Below, in pieces: positions 36,116 through 43,771 of a stretch of 64,000 bases of DNA. The position numbers and the translations under genes are program-made. Below the pieces are notes generated by a model. The model was given only the letters and a program-made list of their open reading frames with translations. It had not been told where the DNA came from and searched no databases. Each line of letters starts with the position of its first letter. Positions within the stretch are counted from its first letter, which is position 1. Source of the stretch: Gluconobacter oxydans (GTDB lineage: Bacteria; Pseudomonadota; Alphaproteobacteria; Acetobacterales; Acetobacteraceae); the NCBI RefSeq assembly GCF_006539685.1, contig NZ_BJNM01000003.1:1-64000 (forward strand). Direction: 5' to 3'.

Positions 36116-36234
36116 CGACAGTCTCCCGGTGTTGTGCGCGAACTCACGAAGCCCGTTTGGGCCGGAACGCATCATCCGGTAAAGTGCTCCCATTTCCCCG
36201 GCCACGACAAGGCCCGAACACTTCAGGATCGCGA

Positions 36235-36735
36235 ATGCGTTGCCCTTTTTGCGGACATGACGATACCCAGGTCAAGGACAGCCGCTCCACGGAAGACGGC
36301 GTTGCGATCCGTCGCCGGCGCGTCTGCTCGGCCTGTACGCAGCGTTTCACGACCGTCGAGCGGGTCCAGCTCCGTGAACTGTCGGTAACCAAGGCGGACG
36401 GGCGTCGCGTGCCTTTTGACCGGGACAAGCTCGCACGCTCCATCCGCGTCGCCCTGCGCAAGCGCCCGGTTCCCGAAGAACGTCAGGAGCGTCTGGTCAA
36501 CGGGCTGGTCCGGCAGCTTGAAGCCTCGGGGGAACACGAGATTTCTTCCCATCGCATCGGCCAGCTTGCGATGGACGCATTGCGCGAAGTGGACGGTGTG
36601 GCCTATGTCCGCTTCACCAGCGTCTACCGCGACTTCCGCGAGGTCGAGGCGTTCTCGAAAATCCTCGCCGACATGAAACCCATTCCCGGGGAAACGGACA
36701 CACCGTCCCCCGACGACTCCCAGGAGACTCCATGA
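36235..36735 (+). CDS. nrdR: Ribonucleotide reductase regulator NrdR
   Basis: 166 residues from ATG 36235. N-terminal zinc ribbon [17 protein letters not shown] and [17 protein letters not shown], followed by the ATP-cone. NrdR represses nrd operons by binding NrdR boxes. The upstream open frame to 36157 has no NrdR similarity. It overlaps nusB by four bases, making nrdR-nusB-thiL one transcript. Confidence 0.96.
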   Translation: MRCPFCGHDDTQVKDSRSTEDGVAIRRRRVCSACTQRFTTVERVQLRELSVTKADGRRVPFDRDKLARSIRVALRKRPVPEERQERLVNGLVRQLEASGEHEISSHRIGQLAMDALREVDGVAYVRFTSVYRDFREVEAFSKILADMKPIPGETDTPSPDDSQETP

Positions 36736-37214
36736 CCGTCACCGACGCCCCCTCCGCAAATCCGACGCGCCGCAGCCGGACCATTGCCCGCGTTGCAGCC
36801 GTTCAGGCGCTGTTCCAGTGCGAACAGTCCGGCGACACGGCGGAAACCGTCATCAGCCAGTTCATCCGTCACCGCCGTATCAGTTCCACGGCGTCTTTCG
36901 ACGATGGCCACATTCCCGATGCCGATCTGAAGCTGTTTCAGGAAATCGTCCTTGGGGTCACACGCCGCCAGGACGATATCGATGCGAAGCTGAGCGACGT
37001 CCTGCCCGAACAGTGGCCGCTGCCCCGTTTGGACCCGGTCCTGCGTGCCCTGCTGCGCGCTGCCGTGTTCGAGATCGGCACCGACACACCGGACCGGATC
37101 ATTATCAACGAATATCTGGATGTCGCCCACGGCTTCTTCTCGGGTGACGAACCCAAGATGGTCAACGGGATCCTCGATACCCTCAGCCGCCGCGCCAACG
37201 ACGGCAACGTCTGA
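36732..37214 (+). CDS. nusB: Transcription antitermination factor NusB
   Basis: 160 residues. [20 protein letters not shown] at the start and [26 protein letters not shown] in the middle are NusB hallmarks. It binds boxA RNA with NusE for rRNA antitermination. Starts on the nrdR stop (ATGA); thiL follows after three bases. Confidence 0.97.
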   Translation: MTVTDAPSANPTRRSRTIARVAAVQALFQCEQSGDTAETVISQFIRHRRISSTASFDDGHIPDADLKLFQEIVLGVTRRQDDIDAKLSDVLPEQWPLPRLDPVLRALLRAAVFEIGTDTPDRIIINEYLDVAHGFFSGDEPKMVNGILDTLSRRANDGNV

Positions 37215-37217
37215 TTC

Positions 37218-38195
37218 ATGACGGGCGCGTCAGGGGCCGAAGCAGCTGGGGCAGGCGAGTTCGGCTTCATCGCCCGTCACTTCAGGCCTCTCGCAGGGGC
37301 GGAAAGCCTCGACCTGCGGGATGACTGCGCCCTAATGCGTTGCCCCGAAGGCGAGGAATTCGCCATTTCGACCGACACCATGGTCGAGAACGTCCATTTC
37401 CTTCCGGATGACCCTCCGGAAACCCTCGGCCGTAAGCTGCTGCGCTGCAACCTGTCCGATCTGGCGGCCATGGGCGCACGCCCCCATGCCTATACGCTGA
37501 ACGTGACCGTTACGCGTGGCGGACGGCACGACGAAAACTGGTTTGCCGCATTCTCACGCGGACTGGCGGAAGACCAGCAACGCTATGGTGTGCATCTGAT
37601 CGGTGGCGATACCACGTCCATTTCAGGCCCCCTGGTCCTCTCCGCCACCGTATTCGGACTACTCCGGCACAATACGGCACTCCGCCGCAGCACAGCCAGA
37701 CCCGGGGATGAGATCTGGGTCACAGGCACGATTGGCGACGCTGCGCTGGGACTGCTTGTCCTGCAGGGCAGCTTGCAAGATCCGTCGGGCTTTCTGGCAG
37801 AACGATATCATCTGCCCCGTCCCCGGACAGGACTTCACCTGCACGGCATCGTCAGCGCTGCGATGGATATTTCAGACGGGCTGATCCAGGACTGCGGCCA
37901 TATCGCCGAGGAATCCGGTGTCCAGCTTGTCGTAGATGCAGAGGCCGTACCGGTCTCGTCTGCGGCGGCCTCACTGGGGCATGAGTGGCTCATGCGCCGC
38001 CTGTGTGGCGGCGACGATTACGAACTGCTACTCACCTGCGCACCTGAACGCTCAGCAGCGCTGCAGGCCGCCTGTCAGGCGGCCGAAGTCCCGGTCCATC
38101 GCATCGGAACGGTCCGCACCGGTTCGGGAGTCCGGCTTCTGGATGGAGAGGGACATGAAATCGTCCCGGAACAGGGCGGCTGGCAGCATTTCTGA
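37218..38195 (+). CDS. thiL: Thiamine-monophosphate kinase
   Basis: 325 residues of the PurM/ThiL fold. Metal/nucleotide loop DDCALMRCPEGEEFAISTD, ISDGLIQDCGHIAEES later, and CGGDDYELLLTCAPE near the C-terminus. It phosphorylates thiamine monophosphate to the diphosphate cofactor. Third gene after nrdR and nusB. Confidence 0.95.
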   Translation: MTGASGAEAAGAGEFGFIARHFRPLAGAESLDLRDDCALMRCPEGEEFAISTDTMVENVHFLPDDPPETLGRKLLRCNLSDLAAMGARPHAYTLNVTVTRGGRHDENWFAAFSRGLAEDQQRYGVHLIGGDTTSISGPLVLSATVFGLLRHNTALRRSTARPGDEIWVTGTIGDAALGLLVLQGSLQDPSGFLAERYHLPRPRTGLHLHGIVSAAMDISDGLIQDCGHIAEESGVQLVVDAEAVPVSSAAASLGHEWLMRRLCGGDDYELLLTCAPERSAALQAACQAAEVPVHRIGTVRTGSGVRLLDGEGHEIVPEQGGWQHF

Positions 38196-38219
38196 CAGAC
38201 GCCCCGTGAAAGTGCGGCT

Positions 38220-39413
38220 TCAGGCCGGATCGTCGATCGGGCGTTCGTAAAGCCGATACCGCTTGTACGGTTCGGGCACGATGCTCTCGGCCAGATTGCG
38301 CATGTTGGAATCGGACGCCTGGATCCAGCCGAGTTCCACCCAGGAATAGGGCAGAGACTTCCGCCGACGCATCAGTTCGGCAATCGCCAGCGAAGGCAGC
38401 AGAGCACCCAGAACCGTCCCGCGCAGGCGCTGTGTCACACCCAGAAGGATGACACGGGCCGAATGGAAGCGATGCGTTGTCAGGCGTGCAACCAGCTTCA
38501 CCCAGCCCAGAGGCGAGGGGGCCCCACCAAGATCGCCGGCAATATCATAAATATTGGGCACAACCAGCGCCATGGCGACAGGCTCGCCATTCTGATCGAT
38601 CTGGACATAGTGTTCAGGACGAAGGACCGGACCAAGCTGCTTGATCATGGCCTTCATTTCGTAGTCCTGCAGCGGCACGAAGTTGAACTTGTCGCTCCAG
38701 GCATCATTGTAAAGCTGACGCAGGATCTCGCCCTGCTGGGCAATCTGCTTTTTCGAAAGGCGTCTGATGGCGATAGCCCCAAGACGTCCTTCGCCGATCT
38801 TCAGATCACCCGGAACCTTGAAACGCGACTCCGTCTGGTCGTCCAGGTCGAGCTTGTAGCTGAGAAGATCCTCGACAGGCTTGTAACCCGCATCCTCGAC
38901 CAGCTTGCCCAGCAGACGCGGATGCCAGGGCATCGCAACCATCAGGGGCTGGTCCTGTCCTTCGACCATCAGACCGGATTCGCCATTGCCACTCAGCGTA
39001 ACAGGGCCGCGCATCGTCTGCATGCCCTGCAGACGCAGCCAGCTCCGTGCCGTTTCCAGAAGAGCACTGACAACGCTCCCTTCCGGAACGGCATCCAGCG
39101 CACCGAAACAGCCGATCTTCATGCCCCAATGCTCGATGGCACGATGATCCACGATCGCGGCAATGCGCCCTACGGCCGTGTTACCGCGCCAGGCCAGAAA
39201 GTACCGGATGCTCGCATGGCGGAAAATCGGTGCTTTCTTCGGATTGAGCAGATCATCCTGTTCCATGTCGAAAGCCGGGACAAAACCCGCCATTCCGGCA
39301 TAGATGCGACGCGGGAGCGTCATGAACAGTTTGAGGTCAGCCCGCGTCGTCACTGGCCGAACCACAAGATCATCATGCGGCGCAGGGATGTCAGTCCTGT
39401 CGGGCAGTGTCAT
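38220..39413 (-). CDS. Acetyltransferase-fold protein of unknown function
   Basis: 397 residues from ATG 39413 (frame open to 39479). The sequence has a GNAT-like arrangement (YFLAWRGNTAVGRIAAIVD; LMVEGQDQPLMVAMPWHP; WVELGWIQASDSNMRNLAESI) typical of a two-lobed conserved family found in alphaproteobacteria and other bacteria, annotated only as N-acetyltransferase-like. The acceptor is unknown. It is divergent from the SDR gene and convergent with thiL. Confidence 0.7.
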   Translation of the reverse strand: MTLPDRTDIPAPHDDLVVRPVTTRADLKLFMTLPRRIYAGMAGFVPAFDMEQDDLLNPKKAPIFRHASIRYFLAWRGNTAVGRIAAIVDHRAIEHWGMKIGCFGALDAVPEGSVVSALLETARSWLRLQGMQTMRGPVTLSGNGESGLMVEGQDQPLMVAMPWHPRLLGKLVEDAGYKPVEDLLSYKLDLDDQTESRFKVPGDLKIGEGRLGAIAIRRLSKKQIAQQGEILRQLYNDAWSDKFNFVPLQDYEMKAMIKQLGPVLRPEHYVQIDQNGEPVAMALVVPNIYDIAGDLGGAPSPLGWVKLVARLTTHRFHSARVILLGVTQRLRGTVLGALLPSLAIAELMRRRKSLPYSWVELGWIQASDSNMRNLAESIVPEPYKRYRLYERPIDDPA

Positions 39414-39552
39414 AATGGCAGGTGTACCTCTGATCGAAAAAAACATCCCGTCCGACGGGGTGATGTGCCAGTACGGCACGGGGTCGCATCTTGTTGCATG
39501 GGAGGGCTATACCCTTCCAGCCCCGATCCGACCACGAATAAAGCGGTTTTCC

Positions 39553-40356
39553 ATGCCAGATGCTTCTGTTTCCCCTTCGAATGCTCCATTTCACGTCCTT
39601 ATTACCGGAGGATCAAGCGGCATTGGCGCCGCGCTGGCCCTTCAGTATGCGCGCCCTGGAACGCATCTGACGCTGTGGGGACGCAACGCCGCACGCCTTC
39701 AGGATGTTGCTGCGCAAGTCATCCGCAGAGGCGCTTCGGCCGAGATCCTGTCGCTCGATCTGTGCCGGACCGATGATGCCCTGGCGGCACTGCGCAAGGC
39801 AGATGACGCGCGCCAGATCGATATCCTGATCCTGGGAGCCGGACTTGGCGATATCCGCCCGGAAGGCGCGTTGACCGAAACAGCCGAACAGGTCCGCGAT
39901 ATTTCCCTCGTCAATTTCACGACGCCCGCAACCCTCGCAACCGAAATGGCCTCGCGTATGGCAGCCCGCAAAGCAGGTCGTATTGCGCTCATAGGCTCGG
40001 TGGCAGCTTTTCATGACCTTCCGGTCGCCACAGCCTATAGCGGTTCAAAAGCCGGGCTGGCCCGCTTCAGCACAGCACTTCATGCTGCCATGACGCCGCA
40101 TCATGTCTCCGTAACCCTCATTTCTCCGGGTTATGTCGACACGCCCATGAGCCAGCGTCTCGAAGGAGCCCGGCCGTTCCTCGTCTCGACGCGCCGCGCT
40201 GCGCGCATGATCACGCGCGCGATCGGGCAGGGAAGGGCACATCTTCTCTTCCCGTGGCCTTTCGCCATCGCCCGGTTCCTTGAAATGATCGTGCCGCGCG
40301 CCATCGTTCACCGGCTGCTGAGAACGGCCGAAGTCAAGCAGCGTCCGGTCAGCTGA
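39553..40356 (+). CDS. SDR family NAD(P)-dependent oxidoreductase
   Basis: 267 residues from ATG 39553. TGGSSGIGAALALQYA is the cofactor loop, ILGAGLGD the structural motif, and ALIGSVAAFHDLPVATAYSGSKAG contains the Ser-Tyr-Lys catalytic residues (Tyr and Lys in YSGSK). C-terminal hydrophobic segment (LLFPWPFAIARFLEMIV) could be membrane-associated. Substrate unknown. An open frame back to 39304 is antisense to the previous gene. Confidence 0.85.
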   Translation: MPDASVSPSNAPFHVLITGGSSGIGAALALQYARPGTHLTLWGRNAARLQDVAAQVIRRGASAEILSLDLCRTDDALAALRKADDARQIDILILGAGLGDIRPEGALTETAEQVRDISLVNFTTPATLATEMASRMAARKAGRIALIGSVAAFHDLPVATAYSGSKAGLARFSTALHAAMTPHHVSVTLISPGYVDTPMSQRLEGARPFLVSTRRAARMITRAIGQGRAHLLFPWPFAIARFLEMIVPRAIVHRLLRTAEVKQRPVS

Positions 40357-40468
40357 CGAACGCTGTCAGAACAATCCGGAACTTGACGCAGCAGAACCGG
40401 TAGGCAACTGCTGCGCATTGGAAAAAGCGCAGGCCACCGGCCAGCATCGCCAGAGGATTTGAGGTGCC

Positions 40469-41437
40469 ATGAGGGAAATCGTAGCCGTCGATATCGGTGG
40501 AACGCACGCACGGTTTGCAATCGCGACCATCGAGGATGGCAAGGTCGTCTCACTGGGTGAGGCCACGACGCTGAAATGCGCGGAACATGGCAGTCTGGCC
40601 TTGGCCTGGGAAACATTCGGCCGTTCCCTGAACCGGACGCTTCCACGCGAAGCCGGCATTGCCGTAGCCTGTCCGGTAAGCGGCGAGATCCTCAAGCTGA
40701 CCAACAATCCTTGGATCATCCAGCCGAGCCAGCTCGGCGCGCGCCTGCATCTCGACAATTTCGTACTCGTCAACGATTTCGGAGCCGTGGCTCACGCCGT
40801 AGCCCAGGTCGATTCCTCGCACATGAAACATCTCTGCGGACCGGACATCGACCTTCCGACGGAAGGCGCCATCACGATCGTCGGCCCGGGCACAGGACTG
40901 GGTGCAGCCTGCCTGCTTCGCCGCAGTGACCGCTATTTTGTCATGGAAACCGAAGGCGGCCATCTGGACTATCCGCCGCTCGACGAACTCGAAGACAAGA
41001 TCCTCAGCGCCCTGCGTCTGCGTTTTCGCCGCGTCTCTGCCGAGCGGATCGTCTCCGGACCGGGCCTGACCAATCTGTACGAAGTCATTGCCGAGATGCA
41101 GGGCTGGCCCATCACCCTGCGTGATAACCGCACCTTGTGGAAAAACGCCCTCGATGGCTCCGATACGGTCGCCGTGGCTGCCCTGGAACGCTTCTGCCTC
41201 AGCCTGGGCGCCATTTCCGGCGATCTGGCACTGGCACATGGCGCACGTGGCGTCGTCATCGGTGGTGGTCTGGGGCTGCGTCTCGCCGACAGCCTCGGTC
41301 ATTCCGGATTCGCAGAACGCTTCGTCGCAAAGGGCCGCTTCGAGGCGATGATGACCGAAATGCCGGTCAAGATCATCACACATCCACAGCCCGGCCTGTT
41401 CGGCGCTGCGGCCGCATACGCGGAAGCGCATCCGTAA
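40469..41437 (+). CDS. glk: Glucokinase
   Basis: 322 residues of the bacterial glucokinase (ROK-related Glk) type. VAVDIGGTHARFAI is the phosphate 1 loop, NFVLVNDFGAVAHAV carries the catalytic Asp, GAITIVGPGTGLGAACLL and VMETEGGHLDYPPLD are the sugar-binding/phosphate 2 parts. It phosphorylates glucose with ATP; in acetic acid bacteria much glucose is oxidised in the periplasm, so it handles what enters the cell. Confidence 0.95.
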   Translation: MREIVAVDIGGTHARFAIATIEDGKVVSLGEATTLKCAEHGSLALAWETFGRSLNRTLPREAGIAVACPVSGEILKLTNNPWIIQPSQLGARLHLDNFVLVNDFGAVAHAVAQVDSSHMKHLCGPDIDLPTEGAITIVGPGTGLGAACLLRRSDRYFVMETEGGHLDYPPLDELEDKILSALRLRFRRVSAERIVSGPGLTNLYEVIAEMQGWPITLRDNRTLWKNALDGSDTVAVAALERFCLSLGAISGDLALAHGARGVVIGGGLGLRLADSLGHSGFAERFVAKGRFEAMMTEMPVKIITHPQPGLFGAAAAYAEAHP

Positions 41438-41475
41438 AAACGAAAAACAAGTCTGGATTTCCGGGGAGAAATCTC

Positions 41476-41549
41476 TGGAGGTCCGGGCGGGAATCGAACC
41501 CACATACGCGGATTTGCAGTCCGCTACATCACCATTCTGCCACCGGACC
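41476..41549 (-). tRNA. tRNA-Cys (GCA)
   Basis: 74 nucleotides on the minus strand with encoded CCA. Acceptor GGTCCGG/CCGGACC, discriminator U as expected for cysteine, anticodon loop CTGCAAA (GCA), T arm GTGGGTTCGATTCCCGC. Lies between glk and the TolC-type gene. Confidence 0.97.
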
Positions 41550-41658
41550 TCGGCGGAGACAGGCGCTATATCTCTCTTAGCGCCCGAAGGGTCAAGACCG
41601 ATAATTGATCTGCGGAAGGATTTTTCTTCTGCCTTCCAACAGGCTATTAAGGACTGAT

Positions 41659-41674
41659 TCACATAATGCTGTGA
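41659..41674. promoter_or_regulatory. Palindrome upstream of the TolC-family gene
   Basis: TCACA (41659-41663), 6 bases, TGTGA (41670-41674), about 32 bases before the gene at 41706. Possible operator; the order is the reverse of a CRP site. The 156-base gap after tRNA-Cys is otherwise without features I can support. Confidence 0.3.
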
Positions 41675-41705
41675 TATGATGCATACTTAAAGAGCAGGAA
41701 ATCTC

Positions 41706-43163
41706 ATGACTTCAGGATGCAACGGCGCGATGAAACTGAAAGCCCCCCTCGGGCTTGGTCTTCTGTCGCTTCTCCTGAGCGGAACTGCTCTTGCGCAGAA
41801 ATATGACGGCAGCAGTTCACCCAATTTCATCCCGCACACCCTTCAGGAAGCGCTTTCGACAGCGTACCTGACCAATCCGACGCTGCGAGAAGAGCGCGCT
41901 CACCTGCGCGCCACGGATGAACAGCTTCCCACGGCTCTCGCAGGCTGGCGCCCCACGGTCCAGACCAGCCTGAACCTTACCTATTATGATGGCAGCACCA
42001 ATTACGCCTCAAAAGGCGGCTATCTTGGCAGTTCACGCCGCTATCAGACACCCGGCTACTCGGGCACCGTCGGTATCACCCAACCGCTCTATCAGGGTGG
42101 GAAAACGGTCGCCAGCGTTCATGCTGCCACGAACCAGATCATGGCTGAACGCGCCCATCTGATCCAGACGGAACAGGACGTCTTCACCAATGTCGTCAGT
42201 GCGTATGTGGGCATCATCGAAGACGAGCAGCTCCTCCAGATCGCCATCAATAACGAACACGTCCTGCAACAGCAGGTCGAGGCGACCCAGGAACGCTTCC
42301 ATGTTGGTGAAATTACCCGGACTGACGTTGCACAGGCACAGGCAGCCCTTGCCAGCGCAACTGCGGAGCGGCAGCAGGCTGAAGGCACGCTTCAGAGCGC
42401 CCAGGCGACCTATCTCCAGATAGTCGGCATTGCCGCGGCCCCCAATCTGGTGCCCCCGCAACCTCTCAACCTTCCCGTTCACAGTGAACAGGAAGCTGTG
42501 GCTGCTGCTGTTCAGAACAATCCTCAGGTCGTCAACGCACTTTTCACCGAGGCCCAGCGCAAAGATAATATTTCCGTTCAGATTTCCCAGATCATGCCCA
42601 AGGTTTCTGCAAGCCTGAATTATCAGCATCAGGTCAATCAGGCTTATGGGGACTCCCTACAGGACAACAAATTCGGCGAGATCGAATTCAGTGTTCCCCT
42701 TTATCAGGGCGGCTCAGAATATGCTTCGATCCGGGGCGCTCGTCAGGATGCCCAAGCGGCACACCGTGAAGTCGATGTCCAGCGCAGGACAGCTCTTCAG
42801 AAGGCTGCTTCAAGCTGGCAGCAGATGGTTTCCTTCAAGCAGTCGATTTCCAGCGACCGCATGGCCATTTCGGCGAATGTGATCGCTCTGGACGGTGTCG
42901 AACGGCAGGCTCTCGTGGGAACGAGCACGACGCTCGCGGTCCTTCAGCAGCAGCAGACCCTGCTGCAGTCCCAGCGGACCTTGGTGCAGCATCTTTCAAA
43001 CCTCGTGACCTCTTCCTACGCCGTCGCGGCCGCGATCGGACGGCTTACAGCCGTCGATCTCAAACTGGGCGTCCCGCTTTATGACGAAAAAGCCTACTAC
43101 AACGCGGTCAAGAACAGGCTGTGGGGTCTGAGCGACTATGCGATCAACCAGCCCGGTCGATAA
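41706..43163 (+). CDS. TolC family outer membrane protein
   Basis: 485 residues with a signal peptide (ending ALAQ). The family's outer membrane efflux repeats are visible: FIPHTLQEALSTAYLTNPTLREERAHL at the start of repeat 1, VTQ-like GTVGITQPLYQGGKT, and in repeat 2 the matching VEFSVPLYQGGSEYAS. Long helical coiled-coil segments lie between. It forms the trimeric exit duct for type I secretion or RND efflux. AGGAAATCTC precedes the ATG; a second Met at residue 9 is also possible. The inner-membrane partners are not adjacent. Confidence 0.93.
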   Translation: MTSGCNGAMKLKAPLGLGLLSLLLSGTALAQKYDGSSSPNFIPHTLQEALSTAYLTNPTLREERAHLRATDEQLPTALAGWRPTVQTSLNLTYYDGSTNYASKGGYLGSSRRYQTPGYSGTVGITQPLYQGGKTVASVHAATNQIMAERAHLIQTEQDVFTNVVSAYVGIIEDEQLLQIAINNEHVLQQQVEATQERFHVGEITRTDVAQAQAALASATAERQQAEGTLQSAQATYLQIVGIAAAPNLVPPQPLNLPVHSEQEAVAAAVQNNPQVVNALFTEAQRKDNISVQISQIMPKVSASLNYQHQVNQAYGDSLQDNKFGEIEFSVPLYQGGSEYASIRGARQDAQAAHREVDVQRRTALQKAASSWQQMVSFKQSISSDRMAISANVIALDGVERQALVGTSTTLAVLQQQQTLLQSQRTLVQHLSNLVTSSYAVAAAIGRLTAVDLKLGVPLYDEKAYYNAVKNRLWGLSDYAINQPGR

Positions 43164-43194
43164 AATTTTTCAATAAACGGAATATTAACAATCC

Positions 43195-43716
43195 ATGACT
43201 TCTTCTGAATCGATCCAGCAAGATCACCACGCCGACGACGCAATGACAGACGTCCTGAGTTCGATCCGGCGTGCTCTTCATGAAGATCCCAAATCGCCTG
43301 AATCGACCGAGGAGAAGCCCAGCATGCCGTCCCAGGAAGAAGAACTGACCCTCGATAACTCCATGATGGTCGCACCGCCCGTGACAGCGGCTCCGGCCGA
43401 GACCGCCGCCGCTTCCGCCTCTGAAGTCACCCCGACAGCTCAGCCTGCCCAGAGCTCACCGGCCAAGGATGACCTCATGAACGCCCAGACGGTAGCCGCA
43501 GCGGAGCGTTCTCTGGATGAACTGCACGCCGCATTCAGCGGAGCCGCCCCCCTTGCATCAGATACTGTCATCAGCCGGAGCAGCGGCCTGACGATTGAGG
43601 ACATGGTGCGAGGCGAAGTCCGGAGCATGGTGCGTACATGGCTGGATGCCCATCTTCCGTCACTGGTTGAAATTCTTGTCCGTGCGGAAATTGCCCGTCT
43701 GCGTCCACGAGAGTAA
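43195..43716 (+). CDS. PopZ-like polar organising protein (DUF2497)
   Basis: 173 residues. The N-terminus has MTDVLSSIRRALHED, an amphipathic helix, then an acidic, Pro/Ala-rich linker of about 90 residues, and the conserved C-terminal helices LTIEDMVRGEVRSMVRTWLD and LPSLVEILVRAEIARL that match DUF2497/PopZ. In Caulobacter PopZ forms a polar hub that captures ParB-parS and recruits cell-cycle kinases. Between the TolC gene and valS. Confidence 0.85.
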   Translation: MTSSESIQQDHHADDAMTDVLSSIRRALHEDPKSPESTEEKPSMPSQEEELTLDNSMMVAPPVTAAPAETAAASASEVTPTAQPAQSSPAKDDLMNAQTVAAAERSLDELHAAFSGAAPLASDTVISRSSGLTIEDMVRGEVRSMVRTWLDAHLPSLVEILVRAEIARLRPRE

Positions 43717-43723
43717 GAAGGGC

Positions 43724-43745
43724 GGTGGAAGCACGTTCTTCCACC
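43724..43745. other. Hairpin between the PopZ-like gene and valS
   Basis: GGTGGAAG (43724-43731) and CTTCCACC (43738-43745) with a 6-base loop; no T tract follows. It may be a weak terminator or a leader structure of valS. Confidence 0.4.
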
Positions 43746-43771
43746 TGCTGTACTGACTGTCCTGGATAACC

